Source of the DNA: Dissophora ornata
Taxonomy: Eukaryota > Mortierellomycota > Mortierellomycetes > Mortierellales > Mortierellaceae
Direction of reading: 5' to 3'
Assembly: GCA_025201705.1 (NCBI GenBank)
Contig: MU616571.1
Coordinates: 57,265 to 121,264, forward strand
Length of the DNA: 64,000 nt
The stretch's first letter is position 1; each line of letters starts with the position of its first letter. Position numbers and translations under genes: made by a program. A model generated the notes under the pieces. That model did not search any database, was not told the origin of the DNA, and saw only the letters and a program-made list of their open reading frames with translations. Shown piece after piece: positions 24,401-35,846 of this stretch.

Positions 24401-25116
24401 TTTGTATTCTCATCAGATTCATCGCCAGCAGCAGAGAGTTCGTCGTCCGATCCCTTAAAATCCTCATCCTCTACTTCATCATCGTCGCTCCTATCACTAC
24501 CATCTCCATTGGCCTGAGCAGTGAGTGACGCCGCTGCCCTCGAAGAAGCGGCCCGAGATGGTTTAACTTTGGGCATGAGCTTGAGGGTTGACGACGCAGC
24601 GGCTCGGAGATTCCTGCTTCGTTTGGTAGCGGCAGATTTGGGTACAGATGAACTTCCTGTGGACTCGCTGCCAGACGCCTGTTCTTCTTCCTCTGAGGAT
24701 TCGATCTTGAGCTTTTGTCTAGGGGCCATTGAACCGGAGCTCTTGGTGCGTTTGAGAGCACGGGGCGCAGAGGCAGCTCGCGCAGGGGTGTGGACTTCGA
24801 CCTTGCGTCGTTTTCCGAGGGCTACAACGCTTGGTGTAATGACAGTGGACGGCAGAAAGTCGTCGACTTCATCCTCACTGTCTTCTCTTTTTACATCGTC
24901 GTCATCATCACCGCTGTTCATGTCAAGCTTCTGCAGGGAGATGCTAGTATTGGGGCTTGAGGTCTCCGATTGAATTTGGCTGGCCAGGTTGGACTCTGAC
25001 GCCTCAGTCGGAGCAACGGAAGAGGCCGGGCTAGAGACATTGGACCGGCTCCTCAGTGACGAGCGGGTGGCTCTTGCTGGGGTGACAGACACAGAAGTTG
25101 ACTTTTTTGGAGGCAT
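21457..25116 (-). CDS. RAD16: RAD16-type SNF2 ATPase with RING finger (global-genome nucleotide excision repair)
   Basis: Rad16 works with Rad7 in the nucleus to recognise UV damage in non-transcribed DNA and in ubiquitin ligation. Eleven exons join in frame: 24304-25116, 24045-24227, 23928-23948, 23618-23834, 23361-23524, 23272-23166 (descending), 22988-23080, 22479-22893, 22092-22396, 21930-22002 and 21457-21840, giving 924 residues. The start is the first Met of MPPKKS; the upstream Met at 25173 would add 19 unlikely residues. A charged N-terminus of about 270 residues leads to LPFQREGL, Walker A (DEMGMGKT), DEAH (ILDEAHNIK) and [11 protein letters not shown] Cys cluster follows, then [17 protein letters not shown], a RING finger (CSICQEE...CHHLFC...CPVC), helicase C ([12 protein letters not shown]) and the hallmark C-terminus [10 protein letters not shown]. 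Exon 3 is a 21-base microexon. Confidence 0.95.
21848..21869. repeat. (GA)n microsatellite inside the last RAD16 intron
   Basis: About eleven GA units lie just inside the final RAD16 intron (21841-21929). On the gene's strand they read (CT)n and stand directly before TTTTGCAG, so the microsatellite serves as the polypyrimidine tract of the acceptor. Confidence 0.85.
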
Positions 25117-25481
25117 GACTACAGAGAGTGATGTATGAATGTGAGAGGAAAAGAAGGGATGAACTGATCGCAAGTCGAATGAGGCCGATCAGGGGAGTCA
25201 AGGGCTGAAGTGAGAAGAGAAGGGGGAGAAGGGAGACAGACGGTCAGAATTGGCAAGCAAGCAAGCTCACTGATGTTCATTTTTGGTGGCGAAATCGGTC
25301 AAAAAAATTGTGCTTGGGCGTGGACTGTGGAGACCAATAACATGTACGTGGGAATGCATGAACGTGAGCATGACCAGTCACGCCAAAATAAAACTACCGA
25401 GTTCCAAGAAATCAAAATCACCATCATTGCCTTTGATATGCCTCCCAATCACCACACCACAGCTCCGGACACGGCCTCGAC

Positions 25482-28343
25482 ATGATCCCAGAACAGAGCA
25501 GCACCGCGAAGGACACCGAATCCTCCCCCTTGGCGATCCCAGAGGTCCTAACCATTATCCTCTCACTCCTAGACAGGAACAGCCTCCTCAACTCCACCAC
25601 CGTCGCGCGCGTCTGGCACGAGAGCGCACTTCCTCTTCTCTGGGACAGAATCCTGAACCCGCCACTCATCCCAGAGTTCTTCACCCAGCTCAGCAAGAAT
25701 GGGCCTCTTGTTCAGCATCTGGACTTTACTCTGCACACTGAAAACGACGCCTCCGCTATCGTACCCATGGAGCTTACACGGATTCTCAAAGCAACTCCGC
25801 GTCTCAAAAGCCTGGCCTTGCACCTGTCTCATCAAGGCACCCCTCAGACAGTGTCTTCATTGCTCAGAACTATCGTGGGCTTGGTGGCGAATCAATTGAC
25901 CTCACTCTCCCTGAGTATCGGCGAGATCACCGCTGAGGATGCAAACGAGTTCTTCCCATCTCTATCCTCAATCAAGAAACTAAAGCTCACTCGCTGCTCG
26001 TCCTCCTCCGTGGTAAAAGCGATAGCAAACGCGCAAGTGGGATACCCAACAGGAATCTTGGAATTTGTTACGACGACGATGGCGACAGAAGGAGTACACA
26101 TAAACGTTCTACCAGAGGAGCAACTATTTGACAATGAAGCTCTTATTCGCCTTGGAAAGGCGCTCGCACATCTCCGACATCTGAGCGCTATCAACAACGA
26201 TATCCTCACCTCCGCAGGACTGATAGATTTTTCGAGCTATTGCAAGACGTTGACACGCCTCAATTTCGAGTGGTGTTCATCAATCGCGCCCCTTGGGTTC
26301 GAAGCTCTGATCCAAGCATCCCCTTCGCTGACACATGTGTATCTAGGCGGCACGCAGGCAAGCGACCTTGTGCTTTTCTCTCTCGCTTCACCTCCAGCTC
26401 GTGCTGCCAACTTGCAAGTCCTGTCTGTCTTGCGCTGCCGAAACGTTACGAGCCAGGGGATTCAGAGCATTGTCAAAGTCTGCGAAAACTTGCGCGAGCT
26501 AGAATTTACGTTGGACGCCTTCGTCATGTTCGATATCTTTGAGGAGCCCGCGTGGGCGAGCTCTCGGCTACAAAAGCTCTTGATGAGCGGGACTCCTGAT
26601 AGTGAAACCATGTGGCAGGGCAACTTTATTATGGCTGCACCGTTGGAGCCTCGGCAGGGACCTGTCACAGAAAGAGAATTGACGAACATGTATCGACAGC
26701 TTGGCAGACTCGAACAGTTGCAAGAACTGCACCTTGGAGTAACGAACTTTGACTTCAAATTATTTGAAGTCGGTCGCACATGTATGGAGGGTCTCAGGAA
26801 GTTGCGCTACCTGCGTGTGCCGAATCTGAAGAGGCGTTTCACCCAAAAGGAGCTCATTTGGTTGGCGACAAGACTGGAAGGACTACGCCGAGTGGAGATA
26901 TACATACTTTCTGCGCAGCGTAGTCTTTTGAAGGATTTGGCGGACCTCAACCCGTTGCTTGAGTTCAAGGAAATGCCCTTTCCGCCTTCAGAAGACCCTG
27001 CAGTGCACCTTCAACCAGTAGAGCCACCTTTGCACGGCGAACCCATGGATGATATCTGGCCTGTCTTGCCCAATCAAGAAGATTTCGAGGATGAGTTGGA
27101 AACAGACGAGCCGCCGCTTAATGAGCAAGAAGAAGAGGACTCTGATACTTACGACGGCGTCCATCTACAACAGGAAATCAATGCAGTCGATCTGGATGAC
27201 AGTAATGATGAGAGCGACGAATTAAATTCTAGCGAACGATACGACGATGGTGATGATAGCGAGGACTGGTATGGTAGAAGTCCTTCTTCTAGAAGTTCCA
27301 CCTATTCTGTTGATTCCTCGCACTCCTTCGGCTGTGATGACAGCGAGGAAAGGCTCGAGCGAGAACTAGAAGCAGCAGAGGAAAGGTGGGAACTGGAGCA
27401 AGATCGATTGATTCAGGCAGCGGAGGAAAAGTGGGAACGGGAACAAGATCAGTTAATTCAGGCAGCTGAGGAGAAACTTGAACGAGAGCAACAGGAAGCG
27501 GAGGAAAGGTGCGAGCGGGAGCAAGATCGGTTGCTTCAGGCAGCTGAGGAGAAGCTTGAACGAGAGCAACAGGAAGCGGAGGAAAGGTGGGAACGGGAAC
27601 AAGATCGGTTGCTTCAGGAAGTTGAGGAGAAACTTGAACGAGAACAGCAAGAAGCAGAGGAAAGATGGGAACGGGAGCAGGGCCGATTGCTTGAGGAGGC
27701 GGAAGATGAAGAGGATGCAGGAATGACAAATGAAGAAGATGACGAGGCGACGAATTATCGAGTACCTGCAAGATCGAATTGGACGGGCGTGCCTCAAAGA
27801 AGACGGTTGAAGGAAGAAGACGACGAGGAGGTGGAGGATGATGAGGACTCTCCCGGGGAAGAACATCAGCCACCAAAGAAGCGGGTTCGGTTCGCAAATG
27901 TGAATGGTGTGATTTTCACGAATTCTGAAGTTTCGGACGATTACTCGGATTCGGAGGAGCGGAGCGACAAATCTGCTGATGGACAGCACGGTCTCAATCA
28001 TGAGGATGAGGATGAGGACGAAGAGGATGATGAGGACGAAGAGGATGATGAGAATGAAATGGAGGATGAAAAAGAAGTAGAGGATGAAGAGCTGGATGAT
28101 GACGAAGAAGAAATTGATGACCAGGGCGATGCGGAGGAAGATACATCACGTCGAAAGAAGTGGTTGATGTACACGAGAAGAGGGATTTTGTTCACGAACT
28201 CTGATTTCGAAGAGTCAGACGAGGATGGGCAGAGCGACGATCACAGCGACGAACAAGAACAGGTCGAGCTCTCGGACAATGGAAGTTCAACCAACCATGG
28301 CAGTGAATCGGATGAATTCGAGGACGAAGACCGGTTTGTCTGA
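25482..28343 (+). CDS. F-box/LRR protein with coiled-coil repeats and acidic tail
   Basis: A single exon of 953 residues begins at ATG 25482, 365 bases from the divergent RAD16 start. Residues 16-60 form an F-box (AIPEVLTIILSLLDRNSLLNS), which would bind Skp1 in an SCF ubiquitin ligase. Residues 70-480 form leucine-rich repeats that would bind a substrate. From about residue 525 the protein turns strongly acidic. Residues 625-745 form a charged coiled coil built of a 26-residue unit (EAEER.EREQDRLLQ), and the rest is Asp/Glu-rich with a short motif occurring twice (VIFTNSEVSDD and ILFTNSDFEES). It is intact, unlike the F-box gene at 11.1 kb. The substrate is unknown. The F-box and LRR call is firm; the tail's role is not known. 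Confidence 0.88.
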   Translation: MIPEQSSTAKDTESSPLAIPEVLTIILSLLDRNSLLNSTTVARVWHESALPLLWDRILNPPLIPEFFTQLSKNGPLVQHLDFTLHTENDASAIVPMELTRILKATPRLKSLALHLSHQGTPQTVSSLLRTIVGLVANQLTSLSLSIGEITAEDANEFFPSLSSIKKLKLTRCSSSSVVKAIANAQVGYPTGILEFVTTTMATEGVHINVLPEEQLFDNEALIRLGKALAHLRHLSAINNDILTSAGLIDFSSYCKTLTRLNFEWCSSIAPLGFEALIQASPSLTHVYLGGTQASDLVLFSLASPPARAANLQVLSVLRCRNVTSQGIQSIVKVCENLRELEFTLDAFVMFDIFEEPAWASSRLQKLLMSGTPDSETMWQGNFIMAAPLEPRQGPVTERELTNMYRQLGRLEQLQELHLGVTNFDFKLFEVGRTCMEGLRKLRYLRVPNLKRRFTQKELIWLATRLEGLRRVEIYILSAQRSLLKDLADLNPLLEFKEMPFPPSEDPAVHLQPVEPPLHGEPMDDIWPVLPNQEDFEDELETDEPPLNEQEEEDSDTYDGVHLQQEINAVDLDDSNDESDELNSSERYDDGDDSEDWYGRSPSSRSSTYSVDSSHSFGCDDSEERLERELEAAEERWELEQDRLIQAAEEKWEREQDQLIQAAEEKLEREQQEAEERCEREQDRLLQAAEEKLEREQQEAEERWEREQDRLLQEVEEKLEREQQEAEERWEREQGRLLEEAEDEEDAGMTNEEDDEATNYRVPARSNWTGVPQRRRLKEEDDEEVEDDEDSPGEEHQPPKKRVRFANVNGVIFTNSEVSDDYSDSEERSDKSADGQHGLNHEDEDEDEEDDEDEEDDENEMEDEKEVEDEELDDDEEEIDDQGDAEEDTSRRKKWLMYTRRGILFTNSDFEESDEDGQSDDHSDEQEQVELSDNGSSTNHGSESDEFEDEDRFV
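27495..27713 (+). repeat. 78-base in-frame tandem repeat encoding coiled coil
   Basis: Units start at 27495, 27573 and 27651 (the last truncated), each 26 codons (EAEERWEREQDRLLQ and so on). More diverged related units precede them from about 27360. Because the unit is a multiple of three, copy-number change would keep the frame. Confidence 0.85.
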
Positions 28344-28552
28344 CAGTCAACGGGGCGATGTCTTCCACAGCGATGAGCGCAATAGGCGCTAACCTGATGG
28401 GGACTATAACTCTAGTCGCCTGAGCCATATAGTGATAACTTCATCGACGTCCTCCCTCGGGACTGTGGAACAACACCATGAACCCTCTGTAGTCACATTA
28501 AGATGATATTGTAACTTTTTATTCTTGCCAATTGTGATGAAAACAAGATGTC

Positions 28553-30456
28553 CTACGAAGCAACAGATGTGACATGCTGGTGCTGTTGCTGTTGTTGCTG
28601 TTGTGTCTGTTGGCCCTGTTGCTCTTTGTGTCGGGTAATCAGCTTTCGGACATATGCGCCAACTGCTTGGTGTCCTTCGGTTGAAATGCACACCATCCGC
28701 CTCTTTTGATTTGACCATAGCACGACTCCTAACTCACTAGCATATTCGAGCGTACTCTCGAAATCCTGCTGACGATTGAACTGGGAGTACAGCCATGAGG
28801 CAACTGGGCGAAGACGATTCTTCTCAATCTCCCACAGCCGAATTTGATCTACCACTGTCAATGGCAGGATTGGGGTGTGCTTCCTCATCTGAGCATGAGC
28901 GTGTGCAGTAAGGTAGGTGATGATCTGGTCAGCCGTGATACCCTTTGAGAGTGCACGTCGAATACTGTCACGAGTGATAACACCAGTGACCATGTTGGGG
29001 AATCGGTCCCGCAGATGGACAAACAAATTTAGTACGGCGATCTGCAGGGGTGAATCTGAGAAGTTTAAGCAACAAAGACGCCAAAGTTAGCGACTAGAAT
29101 TTCCCACGTATCTATCCTACGTGTCATCCAGAACCTTACCCGTGTAGGCATAGATCCTGTAGTTTGTCTCCAGAACAATGAATCCATGATCATCTTCCTC
29201 TTCGTCTTCGGCCTTCCTTGCAGCAGCTGCAGCAATTTTGGTGGCATTCGTATGTGAACCCAACATGACTGGTGTTCCTGACGTCAATGTCGTAGCAAGT
29301 CTCGTCGGATAAAATCTTCGACTGCCCCGTTTCCTTTGATACACAATTCCGTAAGCCTTCAAATCTTCCAATAGATGTGTCTGGGTTGGTGTCAACGTCT
29401 CGGATGAATAATCATTCCCCAGCTCCAGTGAGCCGAGTTGGAAAAAGAACGTTAAGACCTCCACCAGATCCATGTTCAAACTCTCCGCCATATTTAGGTA
29501 CTGGAGTAAGAAAGCCCATACTTGTGTATTGATATCCTGCAACAGGAACTGGAAGCCCTTGTGCGTGATCTTAGGAACACCGAAATCCTGCCGAGCCATT
29601 TGACTAGCAAAATCGCGTGCATCCATATTGTCGCTCTGAGCTGTGTCGGACCCTCCTGTCATAAGCCCACTCCTACCTAACAGATTCAACACGCCTTTGC
29701 AAGGCGGCCTTCCCTCTGTCGTCCCGACCATGAAATGCAGAATCGCCTCCCATTGTTTGGTTGCATAGTCATCCAAGAAAGCGATATCGACGTGGTGCTT
29801 ATCCGGCGTTGACGTTGCCAATCCGAAACTCTGTGAATTTCCACTATGTTCAATATGGTAGAAAATATTATGTGAGGTTAGAGCGGCCTGCAGACCACAC
29901 CAGTGGTATATTACAGCAGCGATGTCTAACTTTACCCTCCAGTCAAGGCGTTCCTAAACTGTTCGAGAAATGTTGCATTCATCATGTAGTTCCCCCTCTC
30001 CTCTGCGAATATGTTGAGTGCTTTTAGTCGTTGCATTGCCTCTTTGTGTTTCCTATCAGTCAGTTGATTAGCCTTCTTAGTATATGGTCCGGTGTTCCTT
30101 AATTGAGCGTAGGACTCCGAGATGCCAAGCGCCCTTAATCAAAGCTCATCTTACATCATTCCTGCGCTCTCCTTGAACCACAGCTTCATATCTGCTACGG
30201 GAATCGGAGCGTCGACATAGAGACTGGACATGATGATTTGTTTTCCAAGTGGTGGCAAAAGGCTACGAACGACGTGGGACAATAAATAGAGGCGTTAAGA
30301 CATACATATTTACAACTAAGCCAGCTAAGATATCAAAGTGCTTCTTACACACCGAAAGATTGCTAGACATGTTGCTGGTTTTTGATAGAGTCGGTTGAAG
30401 GTCTGCAGAGGAAGTGTCTCGAGATATTCGTGAATGGAGGTCTGGAATTTCGACAT
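28553..30456 (-). CDS. TFB2: TFIIH core subunit p52/TFB2
   Basis: This subunit of TFIIH anchors and stimulates the XPB/Ssl2 helicase during promoter opening and nucleotide excision repair. Five exons, 30353-30456, 30155-30262, 29936-30052, 29140-29843 and 28553-29055, join in frame to 511 residues, close to the family's usual 460-515. Diagnostic stretches, several rebuilt across splice joins, are EYLETLPLQTFNRLY, ATCLAIFRLLPPLGKQ, QWEAILHFMVG, GFQFLL...QVWAFLLQYL, FIVLETNYRIYAYT and LFVHLRDRFPNMV. The first donor is GTGTGT, a weaker site than the others. The C-terminus ends in a Gln-rich stretch encoded by a CAG/CAA run (about 28580-28630). It converges on the F-box gene, 210 bases away. Confidence 0.95.
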
Positions 30457-31128
30457 GGCTGGGATCAATTATTAATGCTTTAGTGTACGATGGCCAACGT
30501 CAGCGATAAATGATTTTTGTCGATAACTCTGGTTGCATGTACTGCTCGTGTGCGGTCTATCGCTGCTCCCCGTAGATCTCGATCCTGTTGCTTAAAGATG
30601 TTCGTTGTCAAGGGATGCATGCATTTGTCGAAGTGATCGTGCCTAGTAATCAACTCGCTTCGTCACGTGCTCACATAGCAAGCCATGCGATCATTTGTGC
30701 TCGTTGAACTGGGTTGCCGCCATTTGGTGACAAGTAGTGATCGCCATAACCCTCTTCCTCTCTTCCTCAATCAGGAACGGCACAAACAAGACAAACGGTG
30801 GTGATATTGCTTTATGCCAAAAATTGAGCAAGGGCGACGCACATGGACGCTCTCAGATCCCCAGCCCATCAAAGTGCCCTACTAGGGCTCGGCTAGTGCA
30901 TTTTGTACTCCAAGAGTCCACGAAGCATTGACAAATGGTCCTCTATCATTGAGAGCATGCATACATCTGCATATCTAAAGTAAAGAGCTGACTTGATCAC
31001 CATCGTCGCTCCTCGCGCTTTGTCTTTTTTATACCTTCCCTGCCTTCATCTTCTTCCTGACTCATGAACCAATATCCTCCAAGGATACCCAATATTCACA
31101 CTTCCCCTCCAAGGGCGATCACTACATC
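30457..31128. promoter_or_regulatory. Shared upstream region of TFB2 and kelch gene
   Basis: A 672-base gap between divergent genes, with a T/C-rich stretch and a TTTATACC-like element around 31020-31040, about 100 bases before the kelch-gene ATG. No gene was seen within it. Confidence 0.4.
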
Positions 31129-33168
31129 ATGATCTCCATTCTCCTGTCATTCTCATTCCTCTTGTCACTGATTCTGAGTGTGCAGGCACAAATCACCCCC
31201 CTTGCCGTTGAAGCATTTGCTTTCGCACGAGCAGGACCAAAGCTGTATATTCAAGGCGGCAAACAAACCGTCAACAACACAGTCGTTACTACCACTACCC
31301 AGACTTACTCCCTCGACCTGTCCACCAGCTGGTCTGGGGATGCTGCTCCCTGGACAATGCTCTCGCCAGGCATAGCAGCGAGCTTGATCAATGGAGTCGC
31401 CACGCCTGATAACCAGACGTTGATTGTTTTCATCAATGGCGTCAACGACACGTTGATAATTCCAAAATATAACATCGTATCGAACGTGTGGGACACCAAT
31501 CCTATCGTCCTCACTCCAGACCAGGATACGCGCGAGGGGATACGCCCCGTGATTGATCCGACAACTTGGTTGACTTACTTAGACGCATATCAGAACATGG
31601 ATATATTCAACCCAAACAGCTCGACCGTCGCCACGAGCGCCATACCATTCACCACATTCACTTCGCGACTGTTCTCGGCTGCTACCTATGTCAGCTCGAG
31701 AAAGACAATCATGTATTTTGGAGGCTTGACAGGGGCGCTCACGTTTGACCCTCTGGCGACTTATGTATCTGAATACAACATAGCGACGGGTATCTGGTCT
31801 AACTTCGTAAGCTACGTGGCTTTTGACACCCTTCGATTGAGTCCCTCATATAGCTGAAACGTTCTGAACTAAAAGCTACAATGTCAATGTTCATCATTAC
31901 AGACAACCTCTGGTCAACCTCCGGAACCGCGGTCGGACTTTTGCATGACTGCAAGCGAAGACGGCAATACAGTTCTTATATACGGTGGACGGACAGCTCC
32001 GAACACGACGCAGAATCCACCAACCAACTTCACTGGTAGCTTTTATATGCTGGACGTGCCCTTGGGACAGTGGACTCAACTCCCTGACGGAGCTGTACGT
32101 CTCTACATGGCCTGTCTGATCATCGGTGACCAGTTTCTAGCGTGGGGAGGATCTGATGGACAGAGCACCCACACAGGCCCACCTGCCATCTTTAGTTTGA
32201 CTACACGTCAATGGGGTACCTCGTATACCGCTCCGGCCTACTATTTGGACCCGTCTATAGCTACAACGACTGTTCTTGCATCAGGGCTTCCTTCACACAC
32301 TGGCTCTTCTCAGACCACTGACTCTTCTCAGGCTCAGACCACCGCGTCTACCAATAACCTGGGAGCGATTCTCGGAGGGGTTTTCGGTGGTCTGCTAGTA
32401 ATCGGGCTATCAGTAATTATCTATCTGTATTTGAAGCGAAAGCAGGACAACATCCAACTCGGCGCACCCCCAGAACAGGACGGAACGAATATCGAAAGGC
32501 TAGATGTCCCATTGACCTCCCTCGACTTCAACAAGTCGAGCGACTCCCAGTTGAGCGACTCCAAGTTGAGCGACTCCAAGTTGAGCGACTCCCCGTCGAA
32601 GAATCCCCATACTCCTTCGTCCTCAGTTCGCGGGCCCCAGGGCTTTTCCGGCATTTCACATAGATCCTCGATGGGTTCTGAAATGCAGTACACTGTCAGT
32701 CATAGGGAGCCGGTGCAGCCTGGTATACCATCGTCTGGATTCGGGACACCTGAAACAGGAAGCCCTGTTGTATACATCCCTTATTCATCCTATGCCCCCG
32801 TACCAGGTGTCCCCGTGCAAAGCTCCTTGTATGCCAACAATGGCAGTTATGGCGTCCCTGTCGCTATGATTGCACCGAATGGTCAGGCCTATGTCGTCCC
32901 CGCTCCCGTGGCGTATCCTCCTCCTCCTCCTCCTCCTACCACCAGCATCAACAACAGTAACAGTAACTTTGGTGGCAGCGCAAATTCTACAGCTCCGACG
33001 ACACCGTCATTAACGACAAGCAACACGGTCAGCGGTATGGCAACGCCGGACTCGTCAAGTCCGCCCTCGATTCCACCTCGACCACCCCAGCGTAGTAGTG
33101 TGCATTACACAGCCTTTGGTCCTGGATCGACGGGTGATGTCCCTACAACTGCTGTTGGCATCCGCTGA
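31129..33168 (+). CDS. Kelch-repeat single-pass membrane protein
   Basis: Two exons, 31129-31806 and 31903-33168 (GTAAGC donor, TTACAG acceptor), give 647 residues. A signal peptide (about residues 1-21, ending VQAQ) is followed by kelch-type beta-propeller blades (LYIQGGK, IMYFGG, VLIYGGR, FLAWGG). A transmembrane helix lies near residues 380-403 (GAILGGVFGGLLVIGLSVII), and a Ser/Pro-rich cytosolic tail carries a poly-Pro run. The topology suggests a cell-surface protein with an extracellular propeller, a family expanded in Mortierella. The ligand is unknown. A decayed copy of the second exon lies directly downstream, and a paralogue with the same layout is at 49.2-51.3 kb. Confidence 0.86.
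32536..32595 (+). repeat. 15-base tandem repeat in the kelch gene (LSDSK units)
   Basis: Four units of about 15 bases (TTGAGCGACTCCAAG type) encode (L/S)SD S(K/Q/P) just after the membrane helix. The decayed downstream copy does not clearly retain the array. Confidence 0.85.
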
Positions 33169-33290
33169 CAAATGTAGTCAAAAAAATAATAAATTCATCA
33201 TTCGCCCATTCTCCTTGACCTTGCTTTTTCTTTTTTTTCTTTTTGGTGCCCCTCGGTGTCTCTCTCCCATTTCTCGCTTTATTTTTCCAA

Positions 33291-34622
33291 AGATCTTTTA
33301 GTCAACCTTCAGAAACGCGGTCCGGCTTTTGCATGACTACCAGCGAAGATGGTAATACAGCTCTTATGTACGGTAGACGGATAGCTCCAAACATGACGCT
33401 CAACTCACCAACAGATTACTGTACACTGGCAGCTTTTATATGTTGAATGTGGACTCGTCTCCATATGGCCTGTCTGAACGTCGGTGACCAGTTTCTAGAG
33501 TGGGACATGATGGACTCAGCACCCACATAGGCTTACTTGTTATCTTTAGTTTGACCAATCGTCAATGGGCTACTTCGTACACTATGCCGACCTACTATTC
33601 GAGCATGCTCAATCCTACATCGACTGTTCCTGCATCTGGTCTTCCTCCGCAGACAACCGCTCCTTATGCTTCCACCAATAGCACTCCTATCAATAACTTG
33701 GGAGCGATTCTCGGAGGAGTTTTTGGTGGTCTGCCGGTGATCGCGCTATCAGTAATTATCTGTATGCATTTGAGACGCAAGCAAGGCAAGATCCAATACA
33801 GCGCACTCCCAGTAGAAAGGCGGAATTTTCCAGGGAATTCCATTAACTACCGCTGGTCGGACGGCTTTGAGTTGAAGAGCCACCAGTGGGGAAACCCACA
33901 AGCCCCTGCTTCCTCACTTCATGATCCACTGGTATTCCACCTGGCTATATTATCTTCTCGTCGCCTATGGGTCCAGATGCCCTACATACTTTAAGTCTGA
34001 AGGAACCTGCATTGCCTGTCGTGCCATCGCCAGGATCTGAGGTCCTAGATACTGGAAACTCTGTCAGACACCTCCAATTCTGTCCCGTTACCCGACGTTC
34101 CTGTTGTTACATCCTCTGGCTAGCACACCGTCAAAAGTGGCAGGTCCTCTGCGGGTTCTGCGATAGTGCACGAAGCCTACATTCTGGCAATGAACATGAC
34201 AATGCCAAACATGTCCTCTTACATCAATATCGCAGCAAGAGATGATATGGATACCACGCCTCAACCACTTAGTGCCCGCAATGCAGCGACATTCAATACT
34301 GCGAGTTCTTTGACCATTATCGCGACTATCCCCATGCTGAACACCGGTAGCATGTGCTACGCTTAAAACGCACCAGCCAATTCTGACACGCAAACTTTCT
34401 CGTATGTCAACAATCGCGACGATGACGCCGAGTAGCGAGGCTTATATTCTCCCGACTCCCGCGGTGTATTGCCCGCCATCTTCTCCCGTCAGTATCAACA
34501 ACGTACGCATCTCAACGGTGATCAGTGGCAACTCCAATGAAACTACTCAGGGCAGAGACACCACAGTTTATCGAATGAGCATCAATAATAATAGCAACGA
34601 CGCCATCAATGATCACAAATAA
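33291..34622 (+). pseudogene. Decayed tandem duplicate of the kelch gene's second exon
   Basis: From about 33300 the DNA closely follows 31912 onward: TCAACCT...GCGG, then CTTTTGCATGACT, then the GGR-type kelch motif and the TM segment (NNLGAILGGVFGGL) at 33697-33760. Frames are broken between 33440 and 33500, again near 33990, and again before 34400. The final tail motif (EAYILPTPAVYCPP) lies in yet another frame. There is no signal-peptide exon, so it was born as a partial copy and then decayed. It is flanked on the left by the intact parent, 120 bases away. Confidence 0.85.
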
Positions 34623-35846
34623 CATTCTCAGTGGCATGAGGTCGCGAAGTTCGGTTCTGATTCCGGAGTGGCCAGCCTAGCCTGGTAATGTTCACTAGAC
34701 AGCCTATGTCCCTAGATTGAGACGATGCCTTCACGAAAGATAAAAAAAACCCCTCACTGTAATGATTTCATGGGTAGTGATGGATGTATATCACTGCCAT
34801 CTAACACCCAGAGAATGGCTCGGAGTTCTCTTCACCGAAGTGTGTAATTGATAGAGTCCTTTAGTTAGGGACACACCAAACATCCAAACGGGATTTCACT
34901 GAGGTTTAGATTGAGAAAACTGCGCTAAAGGATATAAATCATAGCTGGCATGTTCTCGAGGGCTATGCCAGCGTCTGCTTTCTGTGAGAACAGAGAATTT
35001 ATCTGGCTGCGCTGTCATGCCCCTATCTTGAGAAACTCAGGGAAACAGCGGCCTTCTGATATTACGGGCAGAAAATCGTAGTTGAAGGGACCCCAACAAT
35101 ACACTTCCCTGCGGTAATGAGCAACCGATATCCGGTCTTACCATTCGTCCCTGTTGATATAGAGTGCCTGGTAACGCAGTTATATGCAGCAGTAGTCAGC
35201 CTAGCCCTATAGATGGAGTTCCGCTCGGCTCAGCTTAAACTTAGAGCTAGGGTAGCTGGTAAAAGGATGTGACATGGGGCAGTGCAGCATATACCCCAAT
35301 GTGTCTCTTGGGCTGAGGCAATACCATTGACTCCACATCTACAAAAGAGTACTCTTCCCGGGTCAGCGAATGGCTCATTCTGTTTTCTGTTCGCATCGCC
35401 ACACAACGTCGGCCCAATATCATAGAAGGGAAGCATGGTGAATGTGTGGACAGGAATAGATCTAACGTGATCGTGGTTAACAAATTGGTGCGATTGCATG
35501 TGGGCTTGGGGAAAGTTATTTCAGGATGCCCAAAGCTGCAGAAAATTCTTCCCTGCCACATTGATGCCGATGCGCCAACCACAACACTCGGTATACGGAA
35601 TGGTTGCTTCGCGTCCAGGTCTGGAGAGAGCAAACCCTTGGTAAAAATCGAGTAACATTGCCACACCCGCGTGTTTGCTGTTTGATATAAATACGCCTTG
35701 AACCACCCTCAACTTCTAATCGCATTCACCATTGAACCCAATCCTTCTCCACTAAACCACAGAGTAACCACTCTCTTATCGTGAAGCCTTACACACTCCT
35801 CCGTTCGTCCGTAGATACACATAAATTGCTACATCCACCAAGAGTC
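34623..35846. other. Gene-free gap; upstream region of the S41 peptidase gene
   Basis: About 1.2 kb between the kelch pseudogene and the peptidase gene. A GATATAAATA element near 35687-35697 lies about 150 bases before the chosen ATG and is a plausible TATA box. Short open frames on both strands show no domain. Confidence 0.5.

Noticed and set aside
27289..28195. Long minus-strand frames rich in Leu, Pro and Ser opposite the F-box gene tail
   Set aside because: They mirror the acidic, GA-rich coding repeat on the other strand; a stop-poor antisense frame is expected there.
35230..35725. Overlapping frames on both strands upstream of the S41 gene
   Set aside because: No domain, no splice pattern, and similar lengths on both strands point to base composition.
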